Assembly: GCF_903893715.1 (NCBI RefSeq)
Contig: NZ_CAITNG010000099.1
Location: 1 to 38,405, forward strand
Direction of reading: 5' to 3'
DNA: 38,405 nucleotides
DNA from: an uncultured Mucilaginibacter sp.
Lineage (GTDB): Bacteria; Bacteroidota; Bacteroidia; Sphingobacteriales; Sphingobacteriaceae
Shown: piece after piece, positions 31,998 through 38,405 of the stretch
Layout: each line of letters opens with the position of its first letter
Numbering within the stretch: position 1 is the stretch's first letter
The notes under the pieces: model-generated
What the model was told of the DNA's origin: nothing
What the model saw: only the letters and a program-made list of their open reading frames with translations
Databases searched by the model: none
Made by a program: the position numbers and the translations under genes

Positions 31998-34562
31998 TAC
32001 CCTCAGCGATACTTTGAGGCCGGTTTTTGAAATGCCGGGATGGTCGAGGTAACTGAACCGCCGAATACCATCAATCCTGATGAACTTGAATATATTACCG
32101 ATACCCACGCCCGCTTCGGTATAGGGCGTGCTGCCTAGCGCGTAAGTACCCGATGCTCCCGCTGCAGGCACCGGGAAATTATACAGCCCGCTTGTCAACG
32201 CCGGGTTGTTCTCATCCCGTAAGCCACCGTAAAGTATTTTAAATGACAGGAACTCCCGCCATTTCAAACGGTCGATCACAGGTATTTTGTTCAGGAAAAA
32301 GCCATTAAAATTTTGCGTGATATTAAAGCCGGCATAATGATCGCTCACAAACTCAAGGTAATGCATTTGGTTGTAGCCGTCGGCCGAGTAAACAATGGAT
32401 TGGTTGGCATTGCTGATGTTCAACAGGGGGTAGGGGACTTTGCCAGCAATCATACCACCAAGCAGCGTAACGTCCGCGTACCCCAGTTGCGATTCGTAAA
32501 GTCGTTTCTGTATGGTCGTGGTAACGGAACTGTACTGATTGGTTCCGCCCAACAAACCCTGGATGCCCTGGCTGAAAAGAACCGTCATGATTGGATAGTT
32601 GTTCCTAATCGTGTGCCGGTAATCCGCTCCCTGATAAATTTGCTCATGCGGGGCATAGCGAAGCCCTAATGTAAACACGCTCGACGTGATATGGTCAACC
32701 AATGTTTGTTGCGGGTCGTTCATTGTATAGGTCAGCGAGCCAGCCGCCTTGTCGCTGCGTTGATAGAAACCGACATCAAACGATAAATGATTATCATATT
32801 CCTTAACATAATCCAACTTAAAAATACGCGAATAAAAATAATAACGATCCGTTCCCGTCTGGAAAGATGATATGGGCGTCCTGAAATTTCCAGCACTGGA
32901 ATTGTTGCCCGGCAGGCCGATATCATATTGCTGGCTAAACTTTAAATAATTATTCGGGTAACGGTAAAACGGTATGGCGTTAACGGTATAATAAACAGTG
33001 GTATTGTATTTAAATTGATGATCAAGCAGGCCTTCGGCAAGGTATCCCTCCAGATAAATGTTTTTATTAAATTTCGGAGTAGTGCGCCCGCCAAGGCCCA
33101 AACGTATGCCTTCTATCGTACTGTATGAGGCCAGATAAGCTGTGTTGAACTGGAACGGACCGAGATCTGCATATCCCGTGCTTAACGTTGTCGCAATCCA
33201 TGTAGCCCTTTTGAACTGAGGCATTTTTTCCAGGCGGCCAACCTGGCGATAGTACTCTGCTTGTTTTTCGGGAAGCGTGTCAGGCCGCTGGCTCGCCCAA
33301 TACAAGCTGTCCTTTTGATCGAAACCGGGGACAATTTGCTCGGCGTTGCCCCCATAAAATTCCGCGCTCATCGGTTGATTAGCCAAATAACCGGTGTAGC
33401 GAATTGTCCGCTCTCCGCTTAATCCGGCGCCTCTGTTCTTCAATATCCCAAAATCTGCTTTGGTATTCGTTTTGGTCAGGAAATAATGGCCGGAGGGCTG
33501 TTTCTCGAAATCTAAATTGACCTGTAAACTGCGTAAAAAATTCAGGTTGATCTCCTTGTCCACATTTAAGGCACATGAGGTTACCGCGTAGCTGCCATCA
33601 AGCGTTACCAGCAAGTGTCCTTCAAAAAGCAGGTCGCCCTTATTTCGTGGTATAAAACTGAGTTCTATCAGGGTGTCTTTAGCCGTCCTGATGGTATCGG
33701 TAATAAAAAATTTATAAAAGTCTGGTGCGTGGTCGGCAATCGGACTTAAAAATTGGTAGTTGACAATGAATATATTGTTCTCATAGATATCGACCTTATC
33801 ACCATACAGCCGATTTACATAAATATTAACCCCGGCGGTGTCGATGAATTTAAGAATGTTGGCCTCCTTTTGAGCGGTCAGAACCTTAATCGACTTTTCA
33901 GGCGTTTTTTGAAGATATAGGCGGTACTTTTTTTCACTAAGGTAAGCCTCCATCGCTATTTTCCCCCCGGCTGTGTCGTACATAAAACGATACGGCTTCA
34001 ACACAAAATTATTAACCAGTGCAGGATGTATCCCATAAACCCTGAGTGCTGTGTGCTCGTATTGGTCATATTGCAGGTGTTCGGCTTTTTGCGGTCGGTT
34101 AGCGTCTTTATGTGCAATAACGCGCCGGATCAGTTCGACCGCCGGGTTATCTTTGTTACGGTAAGATTTGCTACGCTGTCCTTTAATTGAGACCTCCAGA
34201 AGTTGTGTTTGGTACTTTTCAAGTTTTATAGCGACTTCGTTTGCGGTTCCGGCTATTATCATTTTTGTGAGGGGGCGATAACCGATGGCCGAAATTACTA
34301 TTTGCGAAAAATTACCGGCAGCGGATAGGGTGAACTTGCCAAGGCTGTCTGTTCTGGTGGCGTTATGGCTGCCGGCGAAAGTAACGTCGACCATCGGGAT
34401 TGTTTGGCCGTTCGCGGCATCAATAATTGCACCGCTTACACTGGTGTGCTGCGCGAAACAGCTAAAAGATATTAGCAAGCATCCCCAAAAAAAAGATAAC
34501 TTCCTGCTAAATAAGGGTAAATAGACCACCGCGACGTTTAAATTAAAACCCACAACGAACAC
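31989..34562 (-). CDS. DUF5686 outer-membrane protein with carboxypeptidase-regulatory-like domain
   Basis: An exported protein of about 857 residues. After the signal region (ending FAQ) comes a carboxypeptidase-D regulatory-like beta-sandwich (VSGAIIDAANGQTIPMVDVT...TDSLGKFTLSA) of about 80 residues, then the DUF5686 segment (AVELIRRVIAHKDANRPQ), and a long beta-barrel-like C-terminal half ending in GLKVSLRVGL. This is a common Bacteroidota outer-membrane layout. Start uncertain: no ATG is available upstream of the signal peptide; the frame begins at a GTG (34562), while the GTG at 34529 gives a more compact signal. A -7-like TATTTTTG lies at 34670-34677. Role unknown. Confidence 0.8.
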   Translation of the reverse strand: MFVVGFNLNVAVVYLPLFSRKLSFFWGCLLISFSCFAQHTSVSGAIIDAANGQTIPMVDVTFAGSHNATRTDSLGKFTLSAAGNFSQIVISAIGYRPLTKMIIAGTANEVAIKLEKYQTQLLEVSIKGQRSKSYRNKDNPAVELIRRVIAHKDANRPQKAEHLQYDQYEHTALRVYGIHPALVNNFVLKPYRFMYDTAGGKIAMEAYLSEKKYRLYLQKTPEKSIKVLTAQKEANILKFIDTAGVNIYVNRLYGDKVDIYENNIFIVNYQFLSPIADHAPDFYKFFITDTIRTAKDTLIELSFIPRNKGDLLFEGHLLVTLDGSYAVTSCALNVDKEINLNFLRSLQVNLDFEKQPSGHYFLTKTNTKADFGILKNRGAGLSGERTIRYTGYLANQPMSAEFYGGNAEQIVPGFDQKDSLYWASQRPDTLPEKQAEYYRQVGRLEKMPQFKRATWIATTLSTGYADLGPFQFNTAYLASYSTIEGIRLGLGGRTTPKFNKNIYLEGYLAEGLLDHQFKYNTTVYYTVNAIPFYRYPNNYLKFSQQYDIGLPGNNSSAGNFRTPISSFQTGTDRYYFYSRIFKLDYVKEYDNHLSFDVGFYQRSDKAAGSLTYTMNDPQQTLVDHITSSVFTLGLRYAPHEQIYQGADYRHTIRNNYPIMTVLFSQGIQGLLGGTNQYSSVTTTIQKRLYESQLGYADVTLLGGMIAGKVPYPLLNISNANQSIVYSADGYNQMHYLEFVSDHYAGFNITQNFNGFFLNKIPVIDRLKWREFLSFKILYGGLRDENNPALTSGLYNFPVPAAGASGTYALGSTPYTEAGVGIGNIFKFIRIDGIRRFSYLDHPGISKTGLKVSLRVGL

Positions 34563-34908
34563 TTTAGCGTGTACGTAATGTTGAACAGCGAATATAATGC
34601 TAAATACCGTTTTTAACGCTTGTTGTTTTTTACTTTCAACTTGCGGAAAAATATTTTGCCACTTTCCAACAAAAATAGCTTGTATTACAATCTGCTTTCA
34701 GTTGAATTTTAGTGAAATTCATAGTAATTTAATATTTTAATAACAATAGGTGTCTACTTTCGATGAATGCAAAAACCTCTTTTGTTGCGGCTAAGTATGT
34801 CAAGTTTTAGCTTCGTTCTGAATTACCTTTCTTATACGCTCATTGATACAAAGGATGCTTTCTGATATGCTTTATCCTGCCTCTCAAAATAATCATATTA
34901 TAACCATT
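34563..34908. other. Divergent intergenic region between DUF5686 and ppk1
   Basis: About 345 bp, AT-rich. It has a perfect -7-type TATTTTTG on the minus strand (34677 to 34670) for the DUF5686 gene and a near match TACTTTCG (34755-34762) on the plus strand for ppk1. If the latter is used, ppk1 has a leader of about 140 nt. No RNA gene or stable terminator is visible. Confidence 0.45.
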
Positions 34909-36963
34909 ATGGAAAATTCAAATGCCGCGGCTGTTGAAATAACGAAGTATTTTAACAGAGATTTGAGTTGGTTAAGTTTTAACCACCGCGTGTTGGAAGA
35001 AAGTCAAGACCCACAATTGCCGCTTGTCGAAAAAATAAAATTCATTGCTATCCATGCCTCCAATTTGGACGAGTTTTACAGGGTTAGGGTGGCTCATTTA
35101 GAAACATTAGCCAAATTAGGGCAGTATAACGATGAAGAGTCTGCTTCTTACCAGGATATATTGACTGCGGTTCGTAAAGAAGCAAGTCATCAAACCAGCT
35201 ACCTTCGTTATATTTTGGCAACATCGATAATTCCAGGCTTAGAGGAAAATAATATTATCCTTTACCAGCATCATGAAGAAGTACGTGAGGAACATCTTGA
35301 ATTTATATATGAATACTTTAACACACAGGTGGCCTCGTATTTGCAGCCAATTTGGCTATCGAATGAAACAACGCCATTTCTTGAAGATCGACAGCTGTAT
35401 TTCGTATGGCAGTTGTCTCATAAAAACAGTTCTGAAAGGCTGATTTTATTAAACTTGCCTACCGAGCATCTTCCGCGATTTATACCACTGCCGAAGATAG
35501 ACAATAAACATTATGTAATCTATTTGGATGATATAGTAAGGATTGGCGGCGAAATATTTCTTGAAAATTATAAAATCAAAGGGTGCTTCTCAATCAAGTT
35601 AAACAGGAATGCCGACCTTAACCTTGACGAATATTCGGGGGCTATCGCCGGCCAAATGAAGATTAGCTTAGAGCAACGCGCTTTCGGAGCTCCATCCCGG
35701 TTTCAGTACGATGTAGCTATGCCAAAAAAACTGGTATCGTTATGTGTTGACCTGTTTGGTATAGAGCAAGATGAACTAACCCCTACCGGGAGATACCAAC
35801 AGATGAGTGATTTTTTCTCTTTTCCGGTACCGGCTAACTCTCTACCCACTTTAGCCAAATGGAAGCCATTAAAACATCGCGAACTTGCTTCTTATAAGAA
35901 TTATTTTAAGGCATTAGATGAGAAAGACTTCTTATTGCATTTTCCTTATCAGTCATACGACCACGTATTGATATTTTTTAACCAAGCGGTACTCGACCAA
36001 TATGTAACCGAAATCATGGCTACCTTTTATAGGGTCGCGTCCGACTCTCACATCGTGAATGCGCTCATTAGCGCCTCAAAAAATGGGAAAAAGGTGAGGG
36101 CGTTTGTGGAAGTAAAGGCTCGATTTGATGAGGCCAACAACTTACTATGGGCAGAGAAAATGGAAAAAGCGGGAATAGAGATTTCTTACAGCCTACCCGA
36201 TATAAAGGTTCATGCCAAAACAGCATTGATTACCCGGGTAAAAGATGGAGTAACCAAAACTTATGGATTTTATGGCACCGGGAATTTTAATGAAAGAACG
36301 GCCGGTATTTATTCTGATATGGGGCTACTTACCTCCAACCCGGTAATGAATGAAGAATTAAAAGATGTTTTTCTTTATTTGTATACCGGTAAGCAACCCG
36401 CGCCATTTAATCATTTGCTTGTCTCTCAATTTAATATCATCGACAGGTTTAAAGAATTGATAAATAACGAAATAAGGGTTGCCCTAAATGGGGGTGAGGG
36501 GAAAATCATCATCAAGCTGAATAATCTGGAAGACAGAGAGATGATCGATGCGTTATATACAGCATCGAACGCCGGCGTAAAAATAGAGTTGATTGTACGC
36601 AGTATTTGCCGTTTACGACCCGGTGTACCAGGTCTTAGCGAAAATATTACGTTGAACCGTGTAATAGGAAGGTATTTGGAACACTCGAGGGTATTTATTT
36701 TTAACAATGATAATGACCCAAGAGTTTTTCTCGGATCTTCCGACTGGATGGAGCGCAACCTGCGATCAAGGGTGGAAGTTGTGTTTCCGGTGTATGATGA
36801 AGCCTGTAAAGAGGAAATATTTAGCTTTATAAAGCTTCAGTTAGCACCTTATAGAAAAACCCGTTTGATCGATCAACATCTAAAATCAATACCAATAGCG
36901 CCCGGATTGGAATGCGGTGACGATGCCCAGGAAGCTTTTTATCAATTGATAAAGGAAAAATGA
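34909..36963 (+). CDS. ppk1: Polyphosphate kinase 1
   Basis: A 684-residue enzyme that reversibly polymerises the gamma-phosphate of ATP into polyphosphate at the inner membrane face. The N-terminal domain has the family start YFNRDLSWLSFNHRVLEE and IHASNLDEFYRVRVA. The catalytic half contains the autophosphorylated His in IKVHAKTALI and the second essential His in YLEHSRVFIF. With the ATG at 34909 these are His 435 and His 592, the same numbers as in E. coli PPK1, which supports this start over a TTG 66 bp upstream. Other landmarks are the YGFYGTGNFNERTA and GSSDWMERNLRSRVEV motifs. The length is normal. Confidence 0.97.
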   Translation: MENSNAAAVEITKYFNRDLSWLSFNHRVLEESQDPQLPLVEKIKFIAIHASNLDEFYRVRVAHLETLAKLGQYNDEESASYQDILTAVRKEASHQTSYLRYILATSIIPGLEENNIILYQHHEEVREEHLEFIYEYFNTQVASYLQPIWLSNETTPFLEDRQLYFVWQLSHKNSSERLILLNLPTEHLPRFIPLPKIDNKHYVIYLDDIVRIGGEIFLENYKIKGCFSIKLNRNADLNLDEYSGAIAGQMKISLEQRAFGAPSRFQYDVAMPKKLVSLCVDLFGIEQDELTPTGRYQQMSDFFSFPVPANSLPTLAKWKPLKHRELASYKNYFKALDEKDFLLHFPYQSYDHVLIFFNQAVLDQYVTEIMATFYRVASDSHIVNALISASKNGKKVRAFVEVKARFDEANNLLWAEKMEKAGIEISYSLPDIKVHAKTALITRVKDGVTKTYGFYGTGNFNERTAGIYSDMGLLTSNPVMNEELKDVFLYLYTGKQPAPFNHLLVSQFNIIDRFKELINNEIRVALNGGEGKIIIKLNNLEDREMIDALYTASNAGVKIELIVRSICRLRPGVPGLSENITLNRVIGRYLEHSRVFIFNNDNDPRVFLGSSDWMERNLRSRVEVVFPVYDEACKEEIFSFIKLQLAPYRKTRLIDQHLKSIPIAPGLECGDDAQEAFYQLIKEK

Positions 36964-36977
36964 TGACCAAAAACAAA

Positions 36978-37005
36978 AAAAGCCTTGACGAAAGTCAGGG
37001 CTTTT
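36978..37005. terminator. Bidirectional terminator between ppk1 and tRNA-Pro
   Basis: AAAAGCCTTGAC and GTCAGGGCTTTT form a 12-bp stem (one T-G wobble) closed by a GAAA tetraloop. A- and T-runs lie on both sides; the longer T-run is on the minus strand, ending the tRNA transcript. Confidence 0.85.
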
Positions 37006-37016
37006 AGTTTCCGGTG

Positions 37017-37090
37017 TCGGGATGGCAGGATTCGAACCTGCGGCCTCCACATCCCAAATGTGGCGCGATACCGGGCTACGCTACATCCCG
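37017..37090 (-). tRNA. tRNA-Pro(UGG)
   Basis: On the minus strand a 74-nt cloverleaf is visible: acceptor CGGGATG/CATCCCG with C1-G72 as usual for proline tRNA, a D-arm, an anticodon stem CCACA/TGTGG with loop TTTGGGA (anticodon TGG), and a T-arm with GTTCGAATC. The discriminator base is A, and no CCA is encoded. Confidence 0.95.
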
Positions 37091-37100
37091 TTTGGGGTTG

Positions 37101-37131
37101 CAAAGATAGCAAAGCAAAAGCCTTTTGCAAA
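37101..37131 (-). promoter_or_regulatory. Consensus Bacteroidetes promoter of tRNA-Pro
   Basis: On the minus strand, TTTG (37131 to 37128) is followed after exactly 19 nt by TATCTTTG (37108 to 37101), a perfect match to TTTG-N19-TAnnTTTG. The predicted start is a few bases before the tRNA 5' end. The spacer contains a small palindrome, GCAAAAGGCTTTTGC on this strand. Confidence 0.85.
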
Positions 37132-37197
37132 TAGTATTTTAAAAGAAATTAAAGCGCTTTGATTTACAGTATTTTAATCTGCTTTTTTTAGTGGTAA

Positions 37198-38205
37198 TTA
37201 TCTTGCCGCGGTCGATTCGCGCTCGATTAGAGTTGAAGGGATTACAATTTCTTCACTTTTGGTAAAAACGGTATTGTTTTTTAAAGCCCGGAACAGTGCC
37301 AAAGCCGCTTGTTTCCCTATTTCGAACGCCGGTTGGGCTATGGTGGTTAAAGATGGCTTCAACAAGGATGCAATGCGCAGGTTCGAAAAACTTACTATTT
37401 TAAGCTTGCCGGGTATATTGATATCCAAAGCATGACAAACTTCATAAGTTGTGATGGCCAGTTTTTCAACCGACGCGAAAATGCCGTCGGGCGCATTAGA
37501 GCCGGCAAGTGCTTTGGTCAGTATGTCTCTATTGTCGTCATCGTTTTGGGTGCAGTTGATCACCCGGCTTTGCAGATTGAACTTTTTGCAGGCATCCAGG
37601 TAGCCGTCCATTCGTTTTTTGTCAATCGACAAGTTTTGTGATATGGAGAGGTAAGCAACATCCATACAACCGCGTTCAAACAAATGTCCGGTAGCATTAT
37701 AGCCACTCTGATGGTCGTCAGTTACAATCTTAACGGTCTTGAAATCATCAAACACCCGGTCGAAAAACACTACAGGTATTTCCATGTTTACAAACTCTGC
37801 AATATGGTTGGCTTCGTTGGTTTCGCTCGCTACCGACATTAATATACCGTCAACGCGCCCATTCAATAAATGCTGCACCATGGCAGCTTCTTTCACATGG
37901 TCATCATGCGTAAGGTAAATAAGCACGTGGTAGCCGTGCTGTTGGGCTATTTCTTCAATGCCATCTATCGCTAAAGCGAAAAAATTATTCAGTATCTCGG
38001 GTATAATAACGGCGATGGTTTTGCTTTTCTGGCTCCGCAGACTGCTGGCATACAAGTTGGGAGTGTAGTTCAACTCTTGTGCAAGCAGTTTTACCTTATC
38101 GCGCGTAGCCTGACTAATTTCGTAGCTATCGCTCAAAGCACGCGAAACCGTGGATATTGATAGGTTTAAACGCTGTGCAAGCTCTTTGATAGTAATCTGC
38201 CCCAT
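37198..38205 (-). CDS. LacI-family transcriptional regulator
   Basis: A 335-residue repressor or activator. The N-terminal helix-turn-helix is ITIKELAQRLNLSISTVSRAL, with the hinge helix near YTPNLYASSLRSQ, and then a periplasmic-binding-type ligand domain (TIAVIIPEILNNFFALAIDG). It senses a sugar or related effector; the effector is not readable from sequence. The ATG at 38205 is used; an in-frame TTG at 38214 lies inside the promoter box. A -7 element TACTTTTG (38219 to 38212) ends about six bases before the ATG, and a LacI-type operator lies directly upstream. The genes it controls probably continue beyond the window on the other side. Confidence 0.92.
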   Translation of the reverse strand: MGQITIKELAQRLNLSISTVSRALSDSYEISQATRDKVKLLAQELNYTPNLYASSLRSQKSKTIAVIIPEILNNFFALAIDGIEEIAQQHGYHVLIYLTHDDHVKEAAMVQHLLNGRVDGILMSVASETNEANHIAEFVNMEIPVVFFDRVFDDFKTVKIVTDDHQSGYNATGHLFERGCMDVAYLSISQNLSIDKKRMDGYLDACKKFNLQSRVINCTQNDDDNRDILTKALAGSNAPDGIFASVEKLAITTYEVCHALDINIPGKLKIVSFSNLRIASLLKPSLTTIAQPAFEIGKQAALALFRALKNNTVFTKSEEIVIPSTLIERESTAAR

Positions 38206-38211
38206 AATCAG

Positions 38212-38219
38212 CAAAAGTA
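38212..38219 (-). promoter_or_regulatory. -7 promoter element of the LacI-family gene
   Basis: On the minus strand TACTTTTG is a perfect TAnnTTTG. Its end lies six bases before the ATG, so the mRNA would have almost no leader. No TTTG is present at the -33 position. Confidence 0.6.
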
Positions 38220-38229
38220 CAACAATGAA

Positions 38230-38241
38230 TGAAAACGTTTC
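38230..38241. promoter_or_regulatory. LacI-type operator (AACGTT-centred palindrome)
   Basis: GAAAACGTTTCC is nearly palindromic around the AACGTT core typical of LacI-family operators (AAACGTTT is perfectly symmetrical). It lies 11 bp upstream of the -7 box, between it and the -33 position, so binding would block the regulator's own promoter. Confidence 0.65.
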
Positions 38242-38405
38242 CGTAAAAAAAAACAGGCCACTTTAACCAAACTGACAATTTTTTTCAGCAACATTGCATT
38301 GCCCCAGCTATCACATGGGTATGTTTCAAATTAAGTACACACAACAATTTATAATTGATAAATTTATGCGTGCATTTATACATAGCTATGTGCACTAACC
38401 AAAAC
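38242..38405. other. Upstream intergenic region at window end
   Basis: AT-rich, non-coding sequence upstream of the LacI-family gene. I see no ORF, RNA gene or clear promoter. The position suggests it is the control region of a divergent operon beyond the window. Confidence 0.4.

Noticed and set aside
34763..34810. A 15-codon upstream ORF in the ppk1 leader
   Set aside because: It begins one base after a near-match -7 box, so it could be translated, but it has no run of regulatory codons and no paired hairpins that would support an attenuation mechanism.

Overview
The window looks like a chromosomal segment of a Bacteroidota bacterium, most likely family Sphingobacteriaceae (Mucilaginibacter/Pedobacter-like). 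The reasons are the many families typical of that phylum (DUF5686, DUF5777, DUF3570/DUF4266, DUF4395, DUF6515, TonB-CTD-like and SusC-style carboxypeptidase-regulatory domains), promoters of the TAnnTTTG type (one with a perfect TTTG-N19-TAnnTTTG architecture before a tRNA gene), weak Shine-Dalgarno sequences and moderate GC. No insertion sequence, phage, integrase or CRISPR array was seen. Family names are assigned by reading the protein sequences, not by a database search.

Region 1 (1-7000) is cell-envelope glycosylation. A GT2 glycosyltransferase and a methyltransferase converge, followed by a small DMT/SMR-like membrane protein. A five-gene minus-strand operon (6946 down to 2224) then holds a small unknown protein, an exported probable beta-barrel, a dolichol-phosphate-mannose-synthase-like GT2, a DUF2304 membrane protein and a TMTC-like GT-C enzyme with C-terminal TPRs. 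Together these look like a polyprenyl-phosphate-sugar-dependent protein glycosylation module.

Region 2 (7100-16700) has a small two-helix membrane protein, a TolC / RND pump / adaptor tripartite efflux operon with an ArsR-like regulator behind it, a short probably leaderless zinc-ribbon gene, a POTRA-less Omp85-like barrel, and a MORN-repeat protein with a TonB-C-terminal-like domain.

Region 3 (16800-24300) has a lipoprotein that reads as a complete two-lobed pepsin-like aspartic protease, a zinc alcohol dehydrogenase, a Spy-like periplasmic protein coupled to an esterase, the ApbE / DUF4266 / DUF3570 flavinylation-linked operon, and a DUF6515 protein.

Region 4 (24400-31400) is the most interesting part: two adjacent plus-strand operons for extracytoplasmic electron transfer. 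The first encodes an ethylbenzene-dehydrogenase-gamma-like lipoprotein, a CX4CH cytochrome lipoprotein, a DUF5777 barrel and a class I cytochrome c. The second encodes a small Tat protein, a Tat-exported four-cluster ferredoxin-like lipoprotein, an NrfD/PsrC quinone-reactive membrane subunit and a membrane-anchored Ig-like protein. Each operon is preceded by a CRP/FNR-type TGA-N6-TCA site (three in helical phase before the first), so they are probably one regulon and one pathway. No molybdopterin catalytic subunit is present, so this looks like a quinone-to-cytochrome (perhaps outer-membrane) electron conduit of unknown acceptor or donor.

Region 5 (31400-38405) has a DUF4395 membrane protein behind a 14-bp inverted repeat, a DUF5686 outer-membrane protein, polyphosphate kinase 1, tRNA-Pro(UGG) and an autoregulated-looking LacI-family repressor.
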